Positions 26,010 to 34,215 of a stretch of 64,000 nucleotides of DNA are shown here, one piece after another. The stretch is from CAVQKZ01 sp963837325. GTDB lineage: Bacteria > Actinomycetota > Actinomycetes > Mycobacteriales > Jatrophihabitantaceae. Where the stretch lies: positions 558,001-622,000 of the forward strand of contig CAWIMV010000002.1 of assembly GCA_963837325.1 (NCBI GenBank), read 5' to 3'. The position numbers were made by a program, and so were the translations under genes. Below the pieces are notes generated by a model, which was given only the letters and a program-made list of their open reading frames with translations, ran no database searches and had not been told where the DNA came from. Each line of letters begins with the position of its first letter. The stretch's first letter is position 1.

Positions 26010-26462
26010 TCAGGCGACGATCAGCGCCAGCGAATCGGCCACCATCGCGGGCTTGGTTTCGCCCTCGATCTCGACGGTGTGCCGCACAGTCGTGCGCAGC
26101 CCGGCATCGGTGGGCACGGCCGCGAGCAGGTCCGCGCTGCTGCGCACCCTCGAGCCCACCCGCACCGGAGTCAGGAACCGGACCCGGTCCAGGCCGTAGT
26201 TGATCGACATCCGCACGCCCTCGATCGCGAAGATCTCGCGGGAAAAGGCGGACACCAGAGACAGCGTCAAGTAGCCGTGCGCGATGGTGGCGCCGAACGG
26301 TCCCGCGGTGGCACGCTGCGGGTCGACGTGGATCCACTGGTGGTCGTCGGTGGCGTCGGCGAACAGATTGATCTGCTCCTGGCTGACCGTCCGCCACGCG
26401 CTTTCACCGAGGTGTTCGCCGGTGGCCGCTTCGACCTCGGCGGCCGAGGTGAACGTCCGCAT
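26010..26462 (-). CDS. MaoC-family (R)-specific enoyl-CoA hydratase
   Basis: A 150-residue hot-dog-fold protein. The hydratase signature appears as DDHQWIHVDPQRA (Asp/His pair) followed by GPFGATIAHGYLTLSLVSAF. It would hydrate enoyl-CoA produced by the neighbouring acyl-CoA dehydrogenases. The minus-strand sequence TACAGT eight bases before the ATG could be a -10 box of a leaderless promoter. A palindromic operator lies directly upstream, between this gene and the acyl-CoA ligase. Confidence 0.9.
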   Translation of the reverse strand: MRTFTSAAEVEAATGEHLGESAWRTVSQEQINLFADATDDHQWIHVDPQRATAGPFGATIAHGYLTLSLVSAFSREIFAIEGVRMSINYGLDRVRFLTPVRVGSRVRSSADLLAAVPTDAGLRTTVRHTVEIEGETKPAMVADSLALIVA

Positions 26463-26475
26463 GAAGGCGTACTGT

Positions 26476-26489
26476 ACCGACCAGTCGGT
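26476..26489. promoter_or_regulatory. Palindromic operator between MaoC and acyl-CoA ligase genes
   Basis: The inverted repeat ACCGAC-CA-GTCGGT lies in the 41-bp gap between the divergent maoC-like and ligase genes, touching the putative -10 box of maoC (plus 26471-26476). The ACCGAC/GTCGGT type is what TetR-family regulators of acyl-CoA catabolism bind. Control of both transcription units by one repressor is inference. No regulator gene is adjacent. Confidence 0.6.
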
Positions 26490-26503
26490 CCGTTGACGAG
26501 GGG

Positions 26504-28147
26504 ATGGACGAGTTGATCACGAGCACGATGCAGGACGACTTCCCACTCACCATCACATCGATCCTCCAGCACGGATCGCGGGTGTACGGGCAGAGCGAAT
26601 GCGTCACCTGGCAGGGCACCTCGGCCCGCCGCATCACCTACGGCGCGCTCGCTCGCAACGCCGAGCGGCTGGCCGCTGCGCTCACCCGGCTCGGGGTCGA
26701 ACCCGGCGATCGAGTGGCCACCTTCTGCTGGAACCACCAGGAACACCTCGAGGCCTACTACGCCGTGCCGTGCATGGGCGCGGTGCTGCACACGCTCAAC
26801 ATCCGGCTGCCGGCCCGGCAGGTGGCGCACATCGTGAATCACGCCGAGGACAAGGTCGTGATCGTCGACGCCAGCCTGCTGCCCGCGCTGGCCCCTGTCG
26901 CCGCGGAACTGCGCAGCGTCAAGGTCTACATCGTGGTCGGCGACGGTGATGTCTCGGCCCTAGGCGCCGCCACCGTGCTGCGCTACGACGAGTTGCTCGC
27001 CGCCGAGGAGCCCGGTTTCAGTTGGCCCGAGTTGGACGAACGGTCGGCGGCGTCGATGTGTTACACCAGCGGCACGACCGGCGACCCGAAGGGGGTCGTG
27101 TACTCGCACCGCTCGACGTACCTGCATGCGCTCGCGACGATGGCCGCCTCGGTCACCGGCACCGTCGAGTCCGACCGGGTGCTGATGTTCGTGCCGATGT
27201 TCCACGTCAACGCGTGGGGCATCCCGTTCGGGGCGTTCCTGTCGGGCGCGACGCTGCACCTGCCCGGGCCGCACATGATGCCCGGCCCGATCACGGAGTT
27301 CATCGCGGCCGAGCGTTCGACGCTGGCCTCAGCCGTCCCCACAATCTGGGCCGGCATTCTGCAGTACGGCGAGCAGCATCCGATCGATCTCTCGTCATTG
27401 CGGATGGGCACGTCAGGGGGCGCGGCGATTCCCGAGGCGTTGATGACCGCCTTCGAAAAGAAGTACGGGTTGCGCATCGTCCAGGGCTGGGGCATGACCG
27501 AGACGTCCCCGGTCGGCGGCATGGCTCACCCGCCCGCCGACGTCGAGATCGGCAGTCCGGACGAGATCGAATGGCGGATGAAGTCGGGGCGGGTCATCGC
27601 CGGAATGCAGATGCGCATCGTCGACGACGAGGGCGAGGAGCTGCCGTGGGACGGTGCCGCGGTCGGCGAGATCGAGGTGCGCGGACCGTGGATCACCGGC
27701 TCGTACTTCCGGGAGCCCACGCCGGAGAAGTTCCACGACGGCTGGCTGCGCACCGGGGACATCGGCACCATCGACCCGCGCGGGTACTTCCAGATCACCG
27801 ACCGCAGCAAGGACGTGATCAAGTCCGGCGGCGAGTGGATCTCCTCGGTCGAGCTGGAGAACCTGTTGACCGGGGGGCCCGGCGTCGTGGAAGCGGCGGT
27901 CATCGGCATCCCGGACGACCGCTGGACCGAGCGTCCGCTCGCCTGCGTGGTGCGGGCGCCTGGAGTCGATGCGCTGCCCGAGGAACTCGCCGCCTTCCTC
28001 GAGGGAAAGGTCGCGCCGTGGCAGGTGCCGGAGAACTGGGCGTTCATCGACGAGGTGCCCAAGACGACGGTGGGCAAGTTCGACAAGAAGGTGTTGCGGG
28101 CGCGCTACCGATCCGGCGAGCTCAAGGTGGAGCGCACCAAGCCCTGA
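26504..28147 (+). CDS. Long-chain-fatty-acid-CoA ligase (AMP-binding, FadD-like)
   Basis: A 547-residue ANL-superfamily adenylate-forming enzyme. The P-loop YTSGTTGDPKGVVYSHRS, the motif GWGMTETSPV, the hinge DRSKDVIKSGGEWISSVE and the catalytic Lys near the end (KTTVGKFDKKVLR) are all intact. It activates a fatty or related acid to acyl-CoA and fits the adjacent dehydrogenase and hydratase genes. The ATG at 26504 directly follows GAGGGG; a TTG at 26513 or ATG at 26528 are possible alternative starts. A repeat element lies 10 bp after the stop. Confidence 0.92.
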   Translation: MDELITSTMQDDFPLTITSILQHGSRVYGQSECVTWQGTSARRITYGALARNAERLAAALTRLGVEPGDRVATFCWNHQEHLEAYYAVPCMGAVLHTLNIRLPARQVAHIVNHAEDKVVIVDASLLPALAPVAAELRSVKVYIVVGDGDVSALGAATVLRYDELLAAEEPGFSWPELDERSAASMCYTSGTTGDPKGVVYSHRSTYLHALATMAASVTGTVESDRVLMFVPMFHVNAWGIPFGAFLSGATLHLPGPHMMPGPITEFIAAERSTLASAVPTIWAGILQYGEQHPIDLSSLRMGTSGGAAIPEALMTAFEKKYGLRIVQGWGMTETSPVGGMAHPPADVEIGSPDEIEWRMKSGRVIAGMQMRIVDDEGEELPWDGAAVGEIEVRGPWITGSYFREPTPEKFHDGWLRTGDIGTIDPRGYFQITDRSKDVIKSGGEWISSVELENLLTGGPGVVEAAVIGIPDDRWTERPLACVVRAPGVDALPEELAAFLEGKVAPWQVPENWAFIDEVPKTTVGKFDKKVLRARYRSGELKVERTKP

Positions 28148-28156
28148 CGCACCAGG

Positions 28157-28273
28157 TTTTCCCCGCTGGTGACCGCTTTCGGCGGCGCAAACCGGTGCCC
28201 AGCGGGGAAAAGCGGGACCGGACCGGGCATCAGCGGGGAAAAGCGGGACCGGACCGGCCACCAGCGGGGAAAA
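28157..28273. repeat. 55-bp-core repeat element (locus 2), between convergent genes
   Basis: The core 28157-28211 has perfect 12-bp arms TTTTCCCCGCTG / CAGCGGGGAAAA and the inner pair ACCGCTTT / AAACCGGT. Two further CAGCGGGGAAAA half-units follow at 28231 and 28262, so the right-hand units repeat every 31 bp, with the intervening GCGGGACCGGACCGG also repeated. It occupies the whole gap between the ligase and MFS genes and could act as their terminator. Confidence 0.9.
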
Positions 28274-28303
28274 GCCGGACTGGACCGCAGCACCGCCGCG
28301 CGC

Positions 28304-29563
28304 TCAGCGGACGGACTTGATGCGGTACACGACCAGCGCGCCGAGCGCAGTGGTCACGCCGGCCGTCCCGAAGAGCACGCCGTAGCCGCCGAGCGTGCCG
28401 ATGATCAGGCTCGCCCCCAGCGGCGCGAGCGCCTGCGGCCCGACGGAGCCGACGTTCATGATGCCCAGGTCCTTGGCCCGCGACCGGGCGTCAGGCAGTA
28501 CCCGCGTGATCAGGGCCTGGTCCACCGACATGTACGCGCCGTACCCCGCGCCCAGGAACGCCGCCGCCACCATCGCCATGCCGAAGCCGGGGAAGAACGT
28601 CAGCAGGAAGGACGCAACCGCCTGCAGCCCAGCTGCTACCGCGACGAACACCCGCCGCCGCCCGCTGCGGTCGGACAGATAGCCGCTGAACACGGTCGCG
28701 ACCAGGGTGAAGACGAGATAGATCAACGTGAGGACGAGCAAGCTGTCCTCGGGATGCGCGACCTTGAGGTCGTCCTGCAGGAAGTACAGCAGGTACGTGG
28801 TGCCGAACGCGTTGCCCAGGTTGACCAGCAGTCGCCCGGCGAATGCCCACGCGAAGTCTGGGTTCGCGCGCGGGTCGATCCACATGCTGTCGGCGATCGA
28901 ACGCAGCGACAGCGGGGCCAGCGCATTGCCCGCGACCGCTACGTCGCGGTAGCGCGCGACGAACGGCGCGGCGCACACCGACAGTGCCAGAGCGAGGAAC
29001 ACGTAAGCCCAGACGCCTTCGTTGTTCAGGGCGGTCACCACCGCGACGCCCACGAGCAGTCCGATTGCCTGGGGGCCGTAGAGCGCGGCCGAGACGACGC
29101 CCCGCTGGTAGTCGGGGACTTCGTCGGCGATGACGGCGCTGAGCCCGGCCGTCGCCATGTTGATGCCGAGCGTGGCCACCAGCCAGGCGATACCGACCGC
29201 CCACCAGGTCGACTGCGTACCGGTCGCGAGCAGTCCGACGACGAACACCAGCGTGCCGGCGAGGATCCAGATCCGGCGTCGGCCGAACCGGGAGCGGGTG
29301 CGATCGCACAGGGCGCCGAACAGCGGCAGGGTGAGCAGCGCAGCGATACCGGTGAGCCCGCTGACGAGGCCGAAGTCGCGCACCTTGTGGGCGTGGTCAA
29401 GTGCATCGAACTGGTCGGGCAACACCAGCTGGATCGGCACCAGGTTGGCCATCCAGAACCCGAACCACAGCAGGCCGAAGCGGGCCGTCCAAGCTCGCGA
29501 CACGGCAACAACCGGCTCGGTAGGGGCATCGCTGGCGCCGTCGAGATCGGCTGACGCGCGCAT
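28304..29563 (-). CDS. MFS transporter
   Basis: About 419 residues with twelve hydrophobic segments. The cytoplasmic loop between TM2 and TM3 reads GALCDRTRSRFGRRR, the MFS signature, and a second copy YLSDRSGRRR follows TM8. The pattern resembles the GPH/sucrose-transporter-like or SLC45-type subgroup by its loop, but the substrate is not assignable. The ATG at 29563 has GAAGGGGTGG upstream. A remnant of an unrelated 2Fe-2S protein gene lies immediately before its promoter region. Confidence 0.85.
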   Translation of the reverse strand: MRASADLDGASDAPTEPVVAVSRAWTARFGLLWFGFWMANLVPIQLVLPDQFDALDHAHKVRDFGLVSGLTGIAALLTLPLFGALCDRTRSRFGRRRIWILAGTLVFVVGLLATGTQSTWWAVGIAWLVATLGINMATAGLSAVIADEVPDYQRGVVSAALYGPQAIGLLVGVAVVTALNNEGVWAYVFLALALSVCAAPFVARYRDVAVAGNALAPLSLRSIADSMWIDPRANPDFAWAFAGRLLVNLGNAFGTTYLLYFLQDDLKVAHPEDSLLVLTLIYLVFTLVATVFSGYLSDRSGRRRVFVAVAAGLQAVASFLLTFFPGFGMAMVAAAFLGAGYGAYMSVDQALITRVLPDARSRAKDLGIMNVGSVGPQALAPLGASLIIGTLGGYGVLFGTAGVTTALGALVVYRIKSVR

Positions 29564-29621
29564 CGCCACCCCTTCTGCCCGGCGCCCGGTGCAACGGGTG
29601 CGGCCTGATGATCGCACCACG

Positions 29622-29740
29622 GACTTTGCGGCGGGCGGCCACGAGGTCACCGACGCCGACCTCGACGAACTGCGCAACATCTGCCGCTGCGGCACCTACT
29701 TCCGCATCCGTGAGGCGATCAAGGCCGCCCAGCTCAGGTC
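29622..29740 (+). pseudogene. Remnant of a 2Fe-2S subunit (isoquinoline 1-oxidoreductase alpha type)
   Basis: The plus strand encodes VTDADLDELRNICRCGTYFR then IREAIKAA, the C-terminal second 2Fe-2S motif of small subunits of molybdenum hydroxylases (IorA/CoxS type). No start or N-terminal cluster is in frame. Slightly upstream (about 29587-29615), a different frame reads CNGCGLMIA, which resembles the preceding CxxC...GQIM block. The piece therefore looks truncated and frameshifted. It lies between the divergent MFS gene and the end of kdpE. Confidence 0.6.
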
Positions 29741-29756
29741 GCCATGGCGGATACGG

Positions 29757-30434
29757 TCAGGGCTGAAAGCGGTAGCCCATCCCGGGTTCGGTGATCAGGT
29801 GCCGTGGCCGGCTCGGCTGCGGCTCCACCTTGCGGCGCAACTGTCCGATGTAGCTGCGCAGGTAGCTGGGGTCGGTGTGGTCGGGGCTGCCGCGCAGTTC
29901 GGTGAGCAGGGCCCGGCCGGTGACCAGCTTGCCGGGGTGCCGGACCAACGCCTCGAGCAGGTGCCACTCGGTCGGAGTCAGGTGGACCCGTTCACCGTCG
30001 TCGCCGGTGGCGGTCTTGGCGTCGAGATCCAGCCGGGCCGTACCGACCTGGACGACCCGCGGACCGTCCGCTGGCGGAACCCGGCGCGTGGCCGCCCGCA
30101 GCCGGGCCAGCAATTCGTCGATGCTGAACGGCTTGCTGACGTAGTCGTCGGCCCCGAGGTCGAGTGCGGCCACCTTGTCGCTGCTGCCGGTGCGCGCGGA
30201 CAGCACGATGATCGGGGTGTTGGCGTGGGCCCGCACGGCCCGGATGACGTCCATCCCGCTGACGTCGGGTAGGCCGAGATCGAGCAGGATCACGTCCGGT
30301 CCGCCGTCGGCCGCGGCCGCGAGCGCGTCCGTGGCGGTAGCTGCCTCCGTCACGTCGTAGCCGCGGGCGGTGAGGTTCATCGCCAGCGCGCGCCGGAGCG
30401 GCCGCTCGTCCTCGACGATCAGCACGTGCGTCAC
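29757..30434 (-). CDS. kdpE: KdpE-like response regulator
   Basis: A 225-residue OmpR/PhoB-type regulator. The receiver domain has the acidic pair VEDE, the phospho-acceptor Asp in ILLDLGLPDVSGMD, the Thr/Ser switch in IIVLSAR, and Lys in YVSKPF. The DNA-binding winged helix has LTPTEWHLLEALVRHPG ... RSYIGQLRRKVE and ends EPGMGYRF. It is coupled to kdpD by a 4-bp ATGA overlap. KdpDE normally activates the K+-ATPase operon kdpFABC, which is absent from this window. Confidence 0.92.
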   Translation of the reverse strand: MTHVLIVEDERPLRRALAMNLTARGYDVTEAATATDALAAAADGGPDVILLDLGLPDVSGMDVIRAVRAHANTPIIVLSARTGSSDKVAALDLGADDYVSKPFSIDELLARLRAATRRVPPADGPRVVQVGTARLDLDAKTATGDDGERVHLTPTEWHLLEALVRHPGKLVTGRALLTELRGSPDHTDPSYLRSYIGQLRRKVEPQPSRPRHLITEPGMGYRFQP

Positions 30435-32965
30435 TGCGCCGCCTCGGCGACCGCGAGCCGGACGACGAGGGTCGCGCCGCCGCCGGGCGTCTCCTCGGCC
30501 ACGACCGAGCCCCCCATCGCTTCGGCGAAGCCCCGCGCGATCGCCAAGCCCAGGCCGACGCCGGTGCCCGGCGCGGGTGAATCGTCGCGGCGCTGGAAGG
30601 CGGCGAAGACGGCGTCCGCGTCCTCGGGGGCGATGCCGGGGCCGCGGTCGACGACGCGCAACTCGATGTAGCCGGCGTGCCGGCTGGCGCTGATTCGCAC
30701 CGGTGCGCCCGCGGGCGCGTACCGCAGGGCGTTCTGCACCAGGTTGGCGATCACCTGCTCGAGCAGCCCGGCGTCGGCCAGCACGTCGGGCAGGTCGGCC
30801 GGGACGTCGACGTCGAGCAGCGCACCGGCAGGGGCCGCGTGGTCGAGCGCGTGCGACAGGACGTCGTCCAGCCCGACCGGGCGCGCCAGCACCGGCAGCA
30901 CGCCGGCCTGCAGCCGGGAGAGGTCGAGCAGATTGGTGACGAGGTCGGTGAGCCGGTCGAGCGCGGTGTCGGCCGTGCTCAGCAGCTCGCGCCGGTCGTC
31001 CTCCGACCAGGCCACGTCGCCGGCCCGCAGGCTCGACACCGCTGCCTTGGCCGCGGCTATGGGCGTGCGCAGATCGTGGCTCACCGCGTTGAGCAAGGCC
31101 GTGCGGGCGCGCTCGGACTCGGCCAACGGTTCGACGGCCCGCGCCGCCTCGGCCAGCTCGCGCTGGCGGTAGGCGACCGCCACCTGGGTGGCGAAGGCCC
31201 CGAGCACCCGCTGGTCCTCTGCCGGCAGCGGGTGTCCGCGCAGCACCAACATCTGGGACTCGTCGATGTCGGCGGTGCAGTCACCGTCACCGGGCCCCTG
31301 CGGTGGGTCGGCGCCAACCGTCGCGAGCACGCGCCAGCCGGCGTCGCCAATCGCCGACCGGCTCCCGGCGCGTTCCAGCAGGCTGACGCTCGCCATCCCG
31401 AACGTCTCCTGCACCCGCTGCAGCAGCGCGGGCAGCGCCTGCTCGCCGCGCAGCAGACTGCCGGCCAACGCCGACAGCGTTTCGGCCTCAGCGCTGGAGC
31501 GCGCCGCGAGGCTCGAGCGCCGCGCCGACACGTCGACGACGCGCGAGACGAGCACGGCCACGAGCAGGAAGATCAGCAGGGCGACGATGTTGTCGCCGTG
31601 CGCGATTGTGAACGTATGCAGCGGCGGCACGAAGAAGTAGTTCAGCAGTAGGCCTCCGGCCAGCGCGGCCAGCAGCGCCGGGTAGAAGCCGCCAATCAGG
31701 CTGGTGATCACCACGATGAGCAGGTAGATCGAAACATCGGTGGCGAACGTGGCCTGCGAGCGCAGTGCGGTGAGCGCGAGCGTGGCGACCGCCAGCAGCG
31801 CGGCGCCGGTGACCAGCCCGCCGGCGCGGCGCTGCGGCGTGAGGCCGTAGCCGAACGATGGCAGTATCCGCCCTCGGGCCGCGTAGTCGTGGCCGACCAT
31901 GTGCACGTCGATGGCGCCCGACAGCCGGGTGACCGTGGCGCTGGTACCCGGGCCGGCGACGGCCGCCACCCACGGGCGGCGGCGCGATGCCCCCAGCACG
32001 ATCTGGGTCCCATCCACGCTGCGGGCGAAGTCGAGCAACGCGCGCGGCACGTCGTCACCGACTACCGAGTGGTAGGAACCGCCGAGCGACTCGACGAGCA
32101 GCCGCTGGGACCCCAGGGCGGCCAGCCCGGTCTCGGCCAGGCCGTCGCTGCGGGTGACGTGGACGGCCAGCAGGTCTCCGCCGGCATGGCGGGCCACGAT
32201 CCGGGCCGCGCGGCGGATCAACGCATCACCTTCCGGGCCGCCGGTCAGCCCGACCACGACGCGTTCCCGCGTCTCCCACGTGCCGGTGATGCCATGGGTT
32301 TCGCGATAGCGCTGCAGGCCTTCCTCGACCCGATCGGCCAGCCACAACAGCGCCAGTTCGCGCAGCGCGGTGAGGTTGCCGGGCCGGAAGTAGTTGCCCA
32401 GGGCGGCATCAACCTTCTCGGCCGGGTAGATGTTGCCGTGGGCCATGCGCCGGCGCAGCGCTTCAGGCGTCATGTCGACAAGCTCGATCTGCTCGGCCGC
32501 GCGCACAACCGAGTCCGGGACGGTCTCGCGCTGCGGCACTCCGGTGATCTGCTGCACCACGTCGTTGAGCGACTCGAGGTGCTGCACGTTGAGCGTTGTG
32601 ACGACGTCGATGCCCGCGTCCAGCAACTCCTCCACGTCCTGCCAGCGCTTGGCGTGCCGTCCCGAACCGGGAACATTGGTGTGCGCGAGCTCGTCGACGA
32701 GAACCTGCTGGGGTCGGCGGGCGAGCACGGCGTCGACGTCCATCTCTTCGAAGCTCGCCCCGCGATAGCTGACCTGCTTGCGCGGCACTATGGGCAGGTG
32801 CTCGACCTTCGCCGCGGTCTGCTTACGGCCGTGGGACTCGACGAATCCGATCACCACGTCCGTGCCGCGTTCGCAACGCCGCTTGGCCTCGTCGAGCATG
32901 GCGTAGGTCTTGCCGACGCCCGGCGCGGCCCCCAAGTAGATCCGCAACGTGCCGCGCGTTGTCAC
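30431..32965 (-). CDS. kdpD: KdpD-like osmosensitive K+ channel sensor histidine kinase
   Basis: 844 residues from the GTG at 32965. Domain order: N-terminal KdpD domain with Walker A LGAAPGVGKTYAMLDEA (residues 11-27) and VLVDELAHTNVPGS; a universal-stress-protein domain from about 233; four close membrane helices at about 378-470 (DUF4118); a GAF-like region; HisKA with phospho-acceptor His in VSHDLRTPIAAAK (about 629); and an ATPase domain with NLVQNALRYAP and GTGVGLGLAIARG. It senses K+ or turgor and phosphorylates KdpE. The domain set is complete. The upstream gene is an unrelated membrane protein, only 7 bp away. Confidence 0.93.
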   Translation of the reverse strand: MTTRGTLRIYLGAAPGVGKTYAMLDEAKRRCERGTDVVIGFVESHGRKQTAAKVEHLPIVPRKQVSYRGASFEEMDVDAVLARRPQQVLVDELAHTNVPGSGRHAKRWQDVEELLDAGIDVVTTLNVQHLESLNDVVQQITGVPQRETVPDSVVRAAEQIELVDMTPEALRRRMAHGNIYPAEKVDAALGNYFRPGNLTALRELALLWLADRVEEGLQRYRETHGITGTWETRERVVVGLTGGPEGDALIRRAARIVARHAGGDLLAVHVTRSDGLAETGLAALGSQRLLVESLGGSYHSVVGDDVPRALLDFARSVDGTQIVLGASRRRPWVAAVAGPGTSATVTRLSGAIDVHMVGHDYAARGRILPSFGYGLTPQRRAGGLVTGAALLAVATLALTALRSQATFATDVSIYLLIVVITSLIGGFYPALLAALAGGLLLNYFFVPPLHTFTIAHGDNIVALLIFLLVAVLVSRVVDVSARRSSLAARSSAEAETLSALAGSLLRGEQALPALLQRVQETFGMASVSLLERAGSRSAIGDAGWRVLATVGADPPQGPGDGDCTADIDESQMLVLRGHPLPAEDQRVLGAFATQVAVAYRQRELAEAARAVEPLAESERARTALLNAVSHDLRTPIAAAKAAVSSLRAGDVAWSEDDRRELLSTADTALDRLTDLVTNLLDLSRLQAGVLPVLARPVGLDDVLSHALDHAAPAGALLDVDVPADLPDVLADAGLLEQVIANLVQNALRYAPAGAPVRISASRHAGYIELRVVDRGPGIAPEDADAVFAAFQRRDDSPAPGTGVGLGLAIARGFAEAMGGSVVAEETPGGGATLVVRLAVAEAAQ

Positions 32966-32972
32966 CGGGCGC

Positions 32973-33812
32973 TCAACCGACGTCAGCGGGGAAGCGATTC
33001 GACGCGCGGATGATGTTGCGGCGTTGGCGGTAGGCGACGATAGCGATCTGGAGGACGGGGAGACGCAGGAAATAGAACCCCGGTGGTCCGGCCAACGGGG
33101 CGAGCAGCCACAAGATGGCGGCGGAGCAGACGACTGCTCTCTTGCGCGCAACCGCTTCCAGTCGCCCGCCGAAAATGACGGCCGCCACGACGAAGCCGAA
33201 CAGCGTGGCCGCCCAGAGTCCGAGGGCGTCGTGGTTGCGCGTGAGCCAGTGCCACGGCAACAGACCCAGGATCACCGCGGCGAGCACGGCCGTGATCATG
33301 GCGATGCGAGAGCGCGTCCGCTCGCGCGGGGTCGGCCGCTCGTAGCAGTCGAGCTCGCTCAACGGATGGCGGGCCAGCAGATCGTCCTTCTCGGCGTAGA
33401 CGGCCGCGCTCGGGTATTGCTCAACCACTCCGGCCGCGAGGTCGCCTGGCACCGTCGGCGACATCCAGATCGCCTCGACGCGGGCGTGCTCGGTGCGCAG
33501 CCCGCGCGTACCGGCGACGACTCGACCCCAGCAGGCAACGACGGCGAGCACGTGCCGGGAGTGCGGGTACTCGGCGGTCGCCTCTTCGTCGGCGTAGGCA
33601 TAGAACCCACACGTACAGGCGGGGTCGACGACGCGGTGGTCGGGATCGCCGCGCCGCGACGATCTCGGAATCCGGCACGTCGCCGTGTTCGGCCCGTCCG
33701 TCCAAGCCACGCTGCCGAACAGCGGGTACAGCCGCGCGTCGCGTCCGATCCGGAACGTGCGCAGGGCGCGGATCTCGCCGACTTGCGGCTCGAAACCCGA
33801 GAACCGCTCCAT
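32973..33812 (-). CDS. Hypothetical membrane protein with a Cys-containing N-terminal domain
   Basis: 279 residues. The first ~165 form a soluble domain containing PACTCGFYAYADEE, a pattern I associate with a group of uncharacterised actinobacterial proteins that read like a metal- or ligand-binding module. Three to four hydrophobic helices follow (AMITAVLAAVILGLLPW, LGLWAATLFGFVVAAVIFG, and AAILWLLAPLAGPPGFYFL). The start is 7 bp after the stop of the 42-residue gene, so they are probably cotranscribed, and it ends 7 bp before kdpD. Function unknown. Confidence 0.7.
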   Translation of the reverse strand: MERFSGFEPQVGEIRALRTFRIGRDARLYPLFGSVAWTDGPNTATCRIPRSSRRGDPDHRVVDPACTCGFYAYADEEATAEYPHSRHVLAVVACWGRVVAGTRGLRTEHARVEAIWMSPTVPGDLAAGVVEQYPSAAVYAEKDDLLARHPLSELDCYERPTPRERTRSRIAMITAVLAAVILGLLPWHWLTRNHDALGLWAATLFGFVVAAVIFGGRLEAVARKRAVVCSAAILWLLAPLAGPPGFYFLRLPVLQIAIVAYRQRRNIIRASNRFPADVG

Positions 33813-33818
33813 CGCGAC

Positions 33819-33947
33819 CTATTTCGCGGGTGCGGGCTCCCGCACCGGTTCACGTTGCTTCTCCGGTTGCGCAGGAGCGGGCGGCGCAGCTGGTGTCTCG
33901 ATGGGCAGCACCTCAATGGTGCGGCGCTCGCGGCCGATGTTTCCCAT
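33819..33947 (-). CDS. Small Pro/Glu-rich protein, 42 residues
   Basis: ATG at 33947, TAG at 33819 on the minus strand. The product begins MGNIGRERRTIEVLPIE and continues with a Pro/Ala/Glu/Lys-rich tail ending REPAPAK. I recall short actinobacterial proteins with the same MGxIGxxxRTIEVEPxE start; they are uncharacterised. The stop is 6 bp before the next gene's ATG, so it leads a short operon. The ribosome-binding site (CGTGGG) is weak. It is probably disordered and cytoplasmic. Confidence 0.7.
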   Translation of the reverse strand: MGNIGRERRTIEVLPIETPAAPPAPAQPEKQREPVREPAPAK

Positions 33948-34215
33948 CCCACGAGGTTATGCCCCAACCATCACCCGTGCCATCGATTGACCGTGACCAT
34001 GGCGTGAACGTCTCAGCAAGCCGTCCCAGATGTCGGCGCTCGTGCGGCGGTTCGACAAGGGGCGCAATCTCGGCTTTCTGGGTGAACCGCTCGTCAATGT
34101 GCTGCAGCTGAATCTGGCGCTGGATCATGAATACCCGGCCGTTCGGTGACCGGCCGTAGCATTTGCCGCGACGTCCGGCGCTTCCGCCGCGTGCGCTGAT
34201 GATCTTGAGGTCACG
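33948..34215. other. Interval between the 42-residue gene and corA
   Basis: Promoter region for both divergent units. An open frame of 39 codons (34030-34149, plus strand) is present but has no ribosome-binding site and no recognised similarity, so I do not call it a gene. No strong hairpin or repeat is seen. The corA ribosome-binding site GAGG lies just before 34216. Confidence 0.4.

Noticed and set aside
32982..32996. Fifth copy of the TTTTCCCC/CAGCGGGGAAAA repeat
   Set aside because: Only CAGCGGGGAA matches, it lies just upstream of the kdpD start at the end of a coding region, and there is no second arm.
34030..34149. 39-residue open frame on the + strand before corA
   Set aside because: It reads somewhat protein-like but has no ribosome-binding site and no recognised similarity.
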